Assembly: GCA_018715025.1 (NCBI GenBank)
Contig: DVMK01000180.1
Coordinates: 1 to 10,654, forward strand
Direction of reading: 5' to 3'
Length of the DNA: 10,654 nt
DNA from: Candidatus Caccousia avistercoris
GTDB lineage: Bacteria; Bacillota; Clostridia; Oscillospirales; Acutalibacteraceae
A program made the translations under genes and the position numbers. A model generated the notes under the pieces. The model ran no database searches. It was given only the letters and a program-made list of their open reading frames with translations, and was not told the origin of the DNA. This document shows positions 1 through 6,328 of the stretch, one piece after another (the first letter of the stretch is position 1; each line of letters opens with the position of its first letter).

Positions 1-2141
1 CCCTGCAGCACCGCTTGGTCGTAGTCGTGAACGGCCGCGTAGTAATCCTTGTTGAGAAGGCTGTCCTCAATCAGCTGGGCGATGGAGGCGTGGGCCAGGT
101 AGGGGTTCACCGCGCAGGCGCCGTAGCCCAGCAGGGCGGCAAAGTGGTGTACCTCCCGCGGTTCGCCGGATTCCAGCAGAAGGGAGAGGGCCGTGCTCTT
201 TTTGGTGCGCACCAGGTGCCGGTGCACGGCGGAAACCGCCAGCAGGGAGGGCAGGGCCACGTGGTTTTCGTCCACCCCCCGGTCAGAGAGGATCAGGATG
301 TTGGCCCCCTCCCGGTAGGCCTTGTCCACCTGCACAAAGAGCTGGTCCAGCACGCGGCCGATGGGGGTGCTTTTGTAATACAGGGTGGAAACCACCTGAA
401 CCTGGAAGCCGGGCCGGTCTATATGCTTGATTTTCAGAAGATCCAGGTCGGAGAGAATGGGATTGTCAATTTTCAGCACCTGGCAGTTCCGGGGATCCTC
501 CTCCAGCAGGTTGCCGTTCTTCCCGGCGTATACGGTGGTGGAGGTGACAATCTTTTCCCGGGAAGCGTCAATGGGCGGGTTCGTCACCTGGGCGAACATC
601 TGCTTGAAGTAGCAGAACAGGGGCTGGTACTGGCGGGAAAGGGGAGGAAGGGGCGTGTCTACGCCCATGGCGCCAATCTCTTCGCTGCCGGCGAGGGCCA
701 TGGTGTAAATGCCGCCCCGGTACTCCTCATAGGTGTAGCCAAAGGCTTTCTGCAGGCGGGCGCGCTCCTGACCCGTGCAGGAGGGGATGCGCTCGTTGGG
801 GATTTTCAGCTCGCCCAGGGGCACCAGGCTGCTGCTGAGCCATTCGCCGTAAGGCTCCCGCCTGGCGTAGCGCTCTTTCACCTGGCTGTCGCCCAGCACC
901 ACCCCCTGGCGGGTGTCCACCAGCAGCAGCTTGCCCGGGTGCAGGCGCTCTTTCTTTTTGATATGCTCCTCGGGAATCTCCAGCACGCCCACCTCAGAGG
1001 AGAGGATGAGCCTGCCGTCGTCGGTGATATAGTACCGGGAGGGCCGCAGGCCGTTCCGGTCCAGCACGGCGCCCATCTGGTCGCCGTCGGTGAACAAAAT
1101 GGAGGCGGGGCCGTCCCAGGGCTCCATCATGGTGGCGTAATACTGGTAAAAATCCTTGCACTCCTGGGGAATGGTGTCGTTGTGGCTCCAGGGCTCGGGA
1201 ATGGCGATCATCACCGCTAGAGGAAGCTCCATACCGCTCATGGTGAGGAATTCCAGGGTGTTGTCCAGCATGGCAGAGTCCGAGCCGCGCCCGTCCACCA
1301 CCGGCAGCACCCGGGCCATGTCGTCGGCGCTCAGGCAGGGGGAGCGCATGGTTTCCTCCCGGGCGAGCATCTTGTCCGCGTTGCCCTTGATGGTGTTGAT
1401 TTCCCCGTTGTGCACCAGAAGCCGGTACGGGTGGGCGCGCTCCCAGCTGGGGTTAGTGTTGGTGGAAAAGCGGGAATGGACGATGGCGATGGCCGCCTCG
1501 TAATCCGGGGACTGCAGGTCGGGGAAGAAGGTGCGCAGCTGCCCCACCAGGAACATGCCCTTGTACACAATGGTGCGGCTGGAAAGGGAGAGCACGTAGG
1601 TGTTGTCGTTGCTCTGCTCGAACACCCGGCGCACCACGTACAGCCTGCGGTCGAAGGGCAGGCCCTTTTCCACCCCCTGCGGCTTTTTCACAAAGCCCTG
1701 GCAGATGACGGGCATGCACTCCCGGGCCTTGCGGCCCAGCACCTGGGGGTTGGTGGGCACCGTGCGCCAGCCCAGGAATTCCATGCCCTCCTTTTCCACA
1801 ATCACCTCAAACATTTTCTGGGCCTGCCGCCGTTTCAGCTCGTTCTGGGGCAGGAAGAACATGCCCACGCCGTACTCCCGCTCTCCCCCCAGGGGCACGC
1901 CGCATTCCCGGCAGGCCCTGGAAAAGAAGGTGTGGGAAATCTGCGTCAGAATGCCCACGCCGTCGCCGGTTTTCCCCTCTGCGTCCTTGCCGGCGCGGTG
2001 CTCCAGGTGCTCTACAATTTTCAGGGCGTCGTCTACCACGCTGTGGCTCTTCTTCCCCTCTATGCTGGCCACCGCCCCAATCCCGCAGCTGTCGTGCTCA
2101 AACTGGGGGCTGTACAGTCCCTGTTGGTTTTCCTTGCTCAT
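1..2141 (-). CDS. gltB: Glutamate synthase large subunit, N-terminal 713 codons (partial)
   Basis: Glutamate synthase converts 2-oxoglutarate and glutamine to two glutamates with electrons from a small subunit or ferredoxin; it is the GOGAT half of ammonia assimilation in the cytoplasm. Reading the minus strand from ATG at 2139-2141 gives an open frame of 713 residues that leaves the window on the left, about half of the usual 1,500. The class II glutaminase domain covers roughly residues 19-430. It has HDSCGIG with Cys19 as likely nucleophile after a short propeptide, EHRAGKDAEGKTGDGVGI near 47-64, HSRFSTNT at 222-229 and HNGEINT at 244-250. The central domain follows, with FAQVTNPPID and later ILSDRGVDE. 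The FMN, 3Fe-4S and C-terminal parts lie outside. The start is set by GAGGAGG at 2150-2156, 8 nt upstream. Promoter and leader suggest nitrogen control by ANTAR antitermination. The identification is very secure; the electron donor and any fusion cannot be judged. Confidence 0.96.
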   Translation of the reverse strand, partial: MSKENQQGLYSPQFEHDSCGIGAVASIEGKKSHSVVDDALKIVEHLEHRAGKDAEGKTGDGVGILTQISHTFFSRACRECGVPLGGEREYGVGMFFLPQNELKRRQAQKMFEVIVEKEGMEFLGWRTVPTNPQVLGRKARECMPVICQGFVKKPQGVEKGLPFDRRLYVVRRVFEQSNDNTYVLSLSSRTIVYKGMFLVGQLRTFFPDLQSPDYEAAIAIVHSRFSTNTNPSWERAHPYRLLVHNGEINTIKGNADKMLAREETMRSPCLSADDMARVLPVVDGRGSDSAMLDNTLEFLTMSGMELPLAVMIAIPEPWSHNDTIPQECKDFYQYYATMMEPWDGPASILFTDGDQMGAVLDRNGLRPSRYYITDDGRLILSSEVGVLEIPEEHIKKKERLHPGKLLLVDTRQGVVLGDSQVKERYARREPYGEWLSSSLVPLGELKIPNERIPSCTGQERARLQKAFGYTYEEYRGGIYTMALAGSEEIGAMGVDTPLPPLSRQYQPLFCYFKQMFAQVTNPPIDASREKIVTSTTVYAGKNGNLLEEDPRNCQVLKIDNPILSDLDLLKIKHIDRPGFQVQVVSTLYYKSTPIGRVLDQLFVQVDKAYREGANILILSDRGVDENHVALPSLLAVSAVHRHLVRTKKSTALSLLLESGEPREVHHFAALLGYGACAVNPYLAHASIAQLIEDSLLNKDYYAAVHDYDQAVLQ

Positions 2142-2167
2142 ACCCGGTTCCTCCTCTGTTCCATAAT

Positions 2168-2184
2168 TGCCGGACAGCCCGGCA
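2168..2184 (-). promoter_or_regulatory. Small hairpin just upstream of the gltB ribosome binding site
   Basis: TGCCGG and CCGGCA are perfect 6-bp arms around a 5-base loop, between the leader terminator and the GAGGAGG of gltB. It has no T run, so it is not a terminator. It may only be a local fold of the leader; no function can be assigned. Confidence 0.35.
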
Positions 2185-2191
2185 GAAAAGC

Positions 2192-2232
2192 AAAAAGCGC
2201 CGGCGACCCCGCCAAAGCGGGATCTCCGACGC
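2192..2232 (-). terminator. Intrinsic terminator in the gltB leader
   Basis: On the minus strand, GCGTCGG (2226-2232) pairs with CCGGCGC (2197-2203), and the inner GATCCCGC (2217-2224) pairs with GCGGGGTC (2205-2212) around a TTTG loop. One unpaired base on each side separates the two stems. A run of five T (2192-2196) follows directly, so this is a textbook intrinsic terminator. It lies inside the transcript that must be read through to express gltB, about 50 nt before the start codon, which argues for regulated attenuation and against a gene-end terminator. Confidence 0.8.
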
Positions 2233-2242
2233 CTTTGTCAGA
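2225..2242 (-). promoter_or_regulatory. ANTAR-type hexaloop hairpin overlapping the gltB leader terminator
   Basis: The minus-strand sequence TCTGAC (2237-2242) pairs with GTCGGA (2225-2230), six pairs including one G-T, around the hexaloop AAAGGC (2231-2236). ANTAR-domain response regulators such as EutV and NasR bind paired hairpins whose six-base loops have A at position 1 and G at position 4, and this loop fits. The 3' arm and the last two loop bases are also the 5' arm of the terminator at 2192-2232, so the two folds exclude each other. That is the P2/terminator layout of this antitermination class. The expected upstream partner hairpin P1 is not clear: an ACGGCT hexamer at 2243-2248 has the right A and G but poor flanking pairing. 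Confidence 0.6.
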
Positions 2243-2272
2243 GCCGTGCGACTGTAATCTTTTATTTCTCTT

Positions 2273-2301
2273 ACTATACCCCATCCGGCGGGCGTTGTAA
2301 A
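2273..2301 (-). promoter_or_regulatory. Sigma-A-like promoter for gltB
   Basis: On the minus strand, TTTACA (2296-2301, 5 of 6 to TTGACA) is followed after exactly 17 bases by TATAGT (2273-2278, 5 of 6 to TATAAT). Transcription would start near 2266. That gives a leader of about 125 nt holding the hexaloop hairpin and terminator before the gltB ribosome binding site. Confidence 0.75.
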
Positions 2302-2308
2302 CCCTTTT

Positions 2309-2331
2309 CCGCAGAATCGTCATTCCTGCGG
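2309..2331. repeat. Inverted repeat immediately upstream of the gltB -35 box
   Basis: CCGCAGAAT and ATTCCTGCGG form a near-perfect inverted repeat with one extra base in one arm and a 4-base centre. It ends 8 bp upstream of the -35 hexamer at 2296-2301, where an activator could contact RNA polymerase. This is an operator candidate from position and symmetry only. Confidence 0.35.
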
Positions 2332-2354
2332 AATTTCCAGCGGGATTTTTCTGT

Positions 2355-2388
2355 ATTTTGCAGCATAATTTACTTCTTCCTGCAAAAT
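2355..2388. repeat. Perfect 9-bp inverted repeat upstream of gltB
   Basis: ATTTTGCAG (2355-2363) and CTGCAAAAT (2380-2388) are exact reverse complements separated by 16 bp, centred about 75 bp upstream of the gltB -35 box. The loop is long and no T run follows, which suits a protein-binding site better than a terminator. The binding factor is unknown. Together with the repeat at 2309-2331 it accounts for most of the non-coding stretch between the symporter remnant and the gltB promoter. Confidence 0.35.
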
Positions 2389-2453
2389 TAAAAGAGATAT
2401 TCAGAAAGATACGGCTTTTTTTGATTTTTAAGAAATTTAAGAAAGATTCCGAT

Positions 2454-3083
2454 TCACTTTCCCCGGCGCCCGGCGTTCGCCTGCGGCCCGCGGAGCCGCC
2501 CCTGCCGGTCGTATTCCCTGGAAAGGGAGGACACCACCCCCGAAAGGGCCAGCACGCCGATTAGGTTGGGAATGACCATGAGGCCGTTGAACATGTCGGT
2601 GAGGTCCCACACCAGGTCTACCTTCATCACCGAGCCCAGCAGCACGAAGGCGATGGCCAGCACCGCGTACACCGGCACCGCCTTTTTGCCGAACAGGTAC
2701 TTCACGTTTGTCTCGCCGAAGAAGTACCAGCCGATGATGGTGGAAAAGGCGAAGAACAGCATGCAGACGGCAATGAAGATGTTGCCGAAAGAGCCGAACA
2801 CCGAGTTGAACGCCGCCTGGGCCAGGGGCGCGCCGGTGAGGGCCGCGCCGGATGCGTCCGTCATGGTGTAGGCCCCGGTGGAAATGATGACCAGGGCCGT
2901 CATGGTGAGCACCACAAAGGTGTCGATGAACACGCCGATCATGGCGGCCACGCCCTGGTCGCAGGGATGCTTCACCTTAGCCAGCGCGTGGGCGTGGGGG
3001 GTGGAGCCCATGCCGGCCTCGTTGGAAAACAGGCCCCTGGCCACGCCGAAGCGGATGGCCTCCCGCACGGTGACGCCCGCCAC
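2454..3083 (-). pseudogene. Sodium:alanine/glutamine symporter (AgcS family), C-terminal half, 5'-truncated
   Basis: The 209-residue frame is the C-terminal part of an AgcS/AlsT-type sodium symporter, an inner-membrane importer of alanine, glycine or glutamine. The family signature ARGLFSNEAGMGS is at residues 15-27, followed by PHAHA and IGVFIDTFVVLT. Hydrophobic segments lie near 45-68, 98-123, 136-155 and 164-186. Intact members are about 450-480 residues, so the first half is missing. Homology-like sequence (IEEAGG) continues upstream of the GTG at 3081-3083 to about 3101, then meets an in-frame TAA at 3102-3104. No good ribosome binding site precedes the GTG. Before the stop there is AT-rich non-coding DNA, not the missing half. 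The C-terminus looks normal. I infer a deletion or rearrangement remnant, probably not functional; an assembly join is also possible. Its position before gltB fits a nitrogen-related transporter. Confidence 0.8.
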
Positions 3084-3110
3084 GCCGCCCGCTTCTTCGA
3101 TTTATACCGC

Positions 3111-3125
3111 TGCTATATTATAGCA
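3111..3125. repeat. Perfect AT-rich palindrome beside the symporter breakpoint
   Basis: TGCTATA and TATAGCA are exact inverted arms around one central base. On the minus strand the palindrome contains TATAAT, a perfect -10 hexamer. The best -35, TTGCGC 17 bp upstream, matches only 3 of 6. It could be a promoter with an overlapping operator that once served another gene, now joined to the truncated symporter. The rest of 3126-3252 is AT-rich, with no gene and no convincing terminator for the VOC gene. Confidence 0.4.
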
Positions 3126-3252
3126 AATTGAATTTTACAGCGCAAGAAGATTCATAAATCTGCGGAAAAGATCTGCAAAATGAGGGAAAACCGGAAGCTC
3201 TATGAATTTTTATCAGGCAGAATATTGCACGGAAAGGGGGAAAGCCCGGCGG

Positions 3253-3633
3253 CTACAGCTTCTGCACCAGGTCGATGCCGTTCCCGTCAGGGTCCTTGAT
3301 GTGGAAGAAGCGGTAGCCCCAGGGAAGATCCCGCGGCCCCTCCTCTATGGGCACGCCCCGGGCCTTCAGCGCCTGGCAGAGGGCGTCCGCGTGCTCCACC
3401 CGCAGCTCAAAGCCCTGGCAGGCCTGGTACGGCCGGGGGCGGTAGCCCTCTTCCCGGTGGACTGCTATGTACACGTTCCCCTCGCCCGGTTCCCCGAACC
3501 AAATCTCAATCCGGTCCGGGCCGCCGTGGTCCTCCACCAGGCGGGCCCCCAGCATGTCCCGGTAAAAGGCGGCCAGCCGCTGGGGATCCCCGGTGACCAG
3601 GTTCACGCCGGCCAAACGGTTGTTTTCGTTCAT
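3253..3633 (-). CDS. VOC (glyoxalase/bleomycin-resistance fold) family protein
   Basis: A cytoplasmic 126-residue protein of the vicinal oxygen chelate superfamily, complete and of usual single-domain length. Two beta-alpha-beta-beta-beta modules are visible. The first starts at LAGVNLVTGDPQRLAAFYRD (7-26). The second starts at QGFELRVEHADALCQALKARG (73-93) and ends with the family motif IKDPDGNGIDLVQ (112-124). The residue that is often the first metal-binding His appears to be Gly9, and the usual Glu of GNxIEL is Asp121, so a classical glyoxalase I metal site is doubtful. The substrate cannot be named. The start has AAGGAGG at 3641-3647, 7 nt upstream. It lies 87 nt after glgA, behind a strong hairpin, so it may be read through at low level from the glg operon; I see no own promoter. 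The family call is firm, the function open. Confidence 0.88.
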   Translation of the reverse strand: MNENNRLAGVNLVTGDPQRLAAFYRDMLGARLVEDHGGPDRIEIWFGEPGEGNVYIAVHREEGYRPRPYQACQGFELRVEHADALCQALKARGVPIEEGPRDLPWGYRFFHIKDPDGNGIDLVQKL

Positions 3634-3654
3634 GGCAAGTCCTCCTTTTCAGAA

Positions 3655-3694
3655 GAAGCGCAGCCCGGCGGGAACCCCCGCCAGACTGCGCTTC
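3655..3694 (-). terminator. Strong hairpin at the end of glgA, partial terminator or processing stem
   Basis: On the minus strand, GAAGCGCAG (3686-3694) pairs with CTGCGCTTC (3655-3663), nine perfect pairs. The inner GGCGGG (3677-3682) pairs with CCCGCC (3667-3672) over a 4-base loop. What follows is TTCTTCTG, a weak U tract, and the ribosome binding site of the VOC gene begins 8 bases after the stem. It could be an inefficient terminator that ends most glg transcripts, or a stem that protects the glgBCDA message from decay. Confidence 0.55.
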
Positions 3695-3720
3695 CGTATT
3701 GCTTGTACTATTTCCGCCGC

Positions 3721-5148
3721 TCAGTCGGCCTTGAGAAGCTCGCGGTAAAGGCGGATGTATTCGTTGGCAGAGCGGCCCCAGGAGTTGTCGCTCTTCATGG
3801 CCCGGTCTACCAGGATTTTCCAGCCGTCCTGCTGGGCGTAGCCCTCCAGCGCACGGTGAATGGCGTAGAGCATGTCGCCGCCGTTGTAGCTTTGGAAGGT
3901 GAAGCCGTTGCCCTCGCCGTCGCCGCTGTCCTGAATGGAATCCTTCAGGCCGCCGGTGGCCCGCACCACGGGGATGGAGCCGTACCGCAGGGCGATCATC
4001 TGGGAAAGGCCGCAGGGCTCGCTCTTGCTGGGCATGAGGAAAATGTCAGAGCCCGCGTAGATTTTGCGGGAAAGCTCGGGCACAAAGCCGAAGCAGGCGC
4101 ACAGCCGGCTGGGGTACTTGTTCTGCATCTCCCGGAAGAAGGTCTCGTACTCGTAATCGCCCGAGCCCAGAATGACAAACTGCAGGTTGGTCTCCCACAT
4201 GAGCTGGTCCAGGGTTTCCTTCACCAGGTCAAGACCCTTGTGGGCCACCATGCGGGTTACCATGCCCACCAGCGGCACGTCCGGGGTTTCCGCCAGGTTC
4301 AGGCGCTTCTGCAGCTCCCGCTTGTTGACGGCCTTGCCCGCCATGTCCTCAGCGGAGTAATGGGCGTAGATGTCGTTGTCTGTTTCCGGGTTGTAGCTGT
4401 TGACGTCGATGCCGTTGAGAATGCCGCTCAGCTTCCAGGAGCGATCCCGCAGGATCCCGTCCATCTTGTGTGAGAACCAGGGGTCCAGAATTTCCTGGGC
4501 GTAGGTGGGGCTTACGGTCGTGACCCGGTTGGCCGTCTCAATGGCGCCCTTCATCATGTTTACGCAGCCGTCGTATTCCAGAACGGGCATGGCAGACTTG
4601 GGAATCCCCAGAACGTCCTCCAGAAGCTCCTTGCCGTACTTGCCCTGGTACTGGATGTTGTGAATGGTGAAGATGGTTTTGATGCCCTTGTACCAGTCGT
4701 TGTTGGAGTAGAAGATGCTGTAGTAGATGGGAACCAGAGCCGTCTGCCAGTCGTTGCAGTGGATGATGTCAGGGCGGAAGTCAATGTAGGGCAGCATCTC
4801 CAGGGCGGCCCGGCTCAGGAAGGCGAACCGCTCTGCGTCGTCATAGTGGCCGTACAGGCCCTTGCGCTTGAAATAGTACTGGTTGTCGATGAGGTAGTAG
4901 ATCACCCCGCCGGAACGGGCCTCGAAAACGCCGCAGTACTGCCTGCGCCATGCAACCGGAACAGAAAGGCTTGTGATAAACTTCATGTTGTCCCGCAGGT
5001 TCTGGGGGATCTCCTCATACAGGGGCATTACCACGCGGCAGCCGATGAGCCTGGCCCGCAGGGCCTGGGGCAGGGAACCGGCCACGTCCGCCAGGCCGCC
5101 GGTGGCGGCAAAGGGCCTTGCCTCGCTTGTGCAATATAAAACCTTCAT
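3721..5148 (-). CDS. glgA: Glycogen synthase, ADP-glucose type (GT5)
   Basis: Transfers glucose from ADP-glucose to the non-reducing end of alpha-1,4-glucan, the chain-elongation step of glycogen synthesis. The 475 residues match the length of E. coli GlgA (477). The N-terminal GT5 domain (about 1-245) has SEARPFAATGGLADVAGSLP at 8-27, HCNDWQTALVP at 130-140 and FTIHNIQYQG at 160-169. The C-terminal Rossmann domain (about 250-475) has VTRMVAHKGLD with Arg299 and Lys304, and SEPCGLSQMIALRYGSIPVV at 376-395 with the catalytic Glu377. The odd point is Ala15, where the KxGG motif normally has a Lys that contacts ADP-glucose. The start is supported by GAGGAGA at 5155-5161, 6 nt upstream. It is the last glg gene, 64 nt after glgD, with a GC-rich stem in between. 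Identification is very secure. Confidence 0.97.
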   Translation of the reverse strand: MKVLYCTSEARPFAATGGLADVAGSLPQALRARLIGCRVVMPLYEEIPQNLRDNMKFITSLSVPVAWRRQYCGVFEARSGGVIYYLIDNQYYFKRKGLYGHYDDAERFAFLSRAALEMLPYIDFRPDIIHCNDWQTALVPIYYSIFYSNNDWYKGIKTIFTIHNIQYQGKYGKELLEDVLGIPKSAMPVLEYDGCVNMMKGAIETANRVTTVSPTYAQEILDPWFSHKMDGILRDRSWKLSGILNGIDVNSYNPETDNDIYAHYSAEDMAGKAVNKRELQKRLNLAETPDVPLVGMVTRMVAHKGLDLVKETLDQLMWETNLQFVILGSGDYEYETFFREMQNKYPSRLCACFGFVPELSRKIYAGSDIFLMPSKSEPCGLSQMIALRYGSIPVVRATGGLKDSIQDSGDGEGNGFTFQSYNGGDMLYAIHRALEGYAQQDGWKILVDRAMKSDNSWGRSANEYIRLYRELLKAD

Positions 5149-5187
5149 ACGATGTCTCCTCTCATCCTTCCTTGCCGCACCTGCGCC

Positions 5188-5205
5188 GGCCGCCCGCAGG
5201 CGGCC
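5188..5205 (-). promoter_or_regulatory. GC-rich hairpin between glgD and glgA
   Basis: GGCCGCC and GGCGGCC form a perfect 7-bp stem with a 4-base loop in the 64-nt gap between glgD and glgA. No T run follows on the minus strand, so it should not terminate. It may set relative message stability within the operon; this is inference. Confidence 0.35.
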
Positions 5206-5212
5206 CGGGGCG

Positions 5213-6328
5213 TCAGACGACGGCGCCTTTGCTGATGAACACCGGGTAGGACTGGAAGCCCATGAGGGAACGGTCCTCCTTAATCATAACGTCCTTGTCC
5301 ACCACCACATAGCTCAGGCGGCAGTTGGCGCCCACCACGCTGTCCTGCATAATGACGCAGTTTTCCAGCCTGGCGCCCTTTTCCACCTTGACGCCCCGGA
5401 ACAGCACGCAGTTCTGCACGCTGCCCTCAATGACGCAGCCGTCGGCGATGATGCTGTTGCCCACGTCGGCCCCCAGGCCGTAGCGGGCGGGCATGTCGTC
5501 GCGCACCTTGGTGTAGATGGGCCGGTTGGGGTTGAACAGCTCCCCGCGGATTTTGGGCAGCATAAGGGACATATTCGCCTCGAAATAGGAGTTCATGGAG
5601 CAGATGGCCCGGGCGCAGCCCTCAAATTCATAGCCGTACACCCGGTAATCCTTCAGGTTTCTCTGCAGGAAATCCCGTTTGAAGTTGAACAGGTTCCGGC
5701 TGACACAGTCGCTCACCATGCGCATGAGCAGGTCGCGGCGCATAATGAGGATGCTCATGCCGAAGTTGCATTCCCCGTCCATATTGGGGGAGATGAGCAT
5801 GTCGAGCACGCGGCCGTCCGGGGCGATGGTGTACACGCTTGGGTCGCCCAGGCCCACGGGGATTTTGCCGTAGCGGTACACGACGGTAATGTCGGCCTCT
5901 TTCTCCAGGTGGTAGGCCAGCACGGCGGAAAAGTCAATGTTGCAGACGGTGTCGCAGTCAGACAGCACCACGTAATCCTCCCGGGAATTTCCCAGGAAAC
6001 GGCTGATGGAGGCCAAATGCTCCACCCGGCTGTTGGTGACGGCGCTCTCCTCGCCGAAGGGCGGCAGAATGAACAGACCCTCTCTCTTGCGGGAAAGATC
6101 CCACGCCTTGCCAGAGCCCAGGTGGTCCATCAGCGACTGGTAGTTGTTTTTCGTGATGACGCCCACCTTGTTGATGCCCGAGTTCACCATATTGGAAAGC
6201 GGGAAGTCGATGAGACGGTAGCGGCCGCCGAAGGGCACCGAGCCCATGGCCCGCTTTTCCGTCAGCTCCCGGATTTTTTCGTCATGGACGTTTGAGAACA
6301 AAATTCCCAGCATATTGTTTCCGCGCAT
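5213..6328 (-). CDS. glgD: GlgD, regulatory or non-classical ADP-glucose pyrophosphorylase subunit
   Basis: GlgD is the GlgC paralogue of Firmicutes. It pairs with GlgC into a more active ADP-glucose pyrophosphorylase and is usually weak or inactive alone. This 371-residue copy has the nucleotidyltransferase fold at about 6-250 and a left-handed beta-helix at about 285-365 with hexapeptide-like turns such as GNSIIADGCVIEGSVQNCVL. RAMGSVPFGGRYRLIDFPLS at 26-45 matches the sugar-phosphate pyrophosphorylase core. The N-terminal GGxGxRL nucleotide loop of GlgC is replaced by LGILFSNVHDEKIREL, and the GDH of GlgC is replaced by SDCD at 123-126, as expected of GlgD. The ATG at 6326-6328 overlaps the glgC stop by one base (TAATG), and GGAGGGGG lies 7 nt upstream within glgC, so translation is probably coupled. 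Met6 is a possible but worse-placed start. Confidence 0.95.
   Translation of the reverse strand: MRGNNMLGILFSNVHDEKIRELTEKRAMGSVPFGGRYRLIDFPLSNMVNSGINKVGVITKNNYQSLMDHLGSGKAWDLSRKREGLFILPPFGEESAVTNSRVEHLASISRFLGNSREDYVVLSDCDTVCNIDFSAVLAYHLEKEADITVVYRYGKIPVGLGDPSVYTIAPDGRVLDMLISPNMDGECNFGMSILIMRRDLLMRMVSDCVSRNLFNFKRDFLQRNLKDYRVYGYEFEGCARAICSMNSYFEANMSLMLPKIRGELFNPNRPIYTKVRDDMPARYGLGADVGNSIIADGCVIEGSVQNCVLFRGVKVEKGARLENCVIMQDSVVGANCRLSYVVVDKDVMIKEDRSLMGFQSYPVFISKGAVV

Noticed and set aside
15..2300. Long plus-strand frames (15-1220 and 1410-2300) opposite gltB
   Set aside because: Their products have shadow composition, whereas the minus strand encodes an uninterrupted glutamate synthase with its catalytic Cys and GATase motifs.
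2138..2323. A 61-codon minus-strand frame in the gltB leader, considered as a leader peptide
   Set aside because: It starts upstream of the predicted transcription start and runs through the terminator stem without a ribosome binding site or regulatory codon run.
3126..3252. A terminator or small RNA between the VOC gene and the symporter remnant
   Set aside because: I found only short imperfect repeats and no stem followed by a T run.
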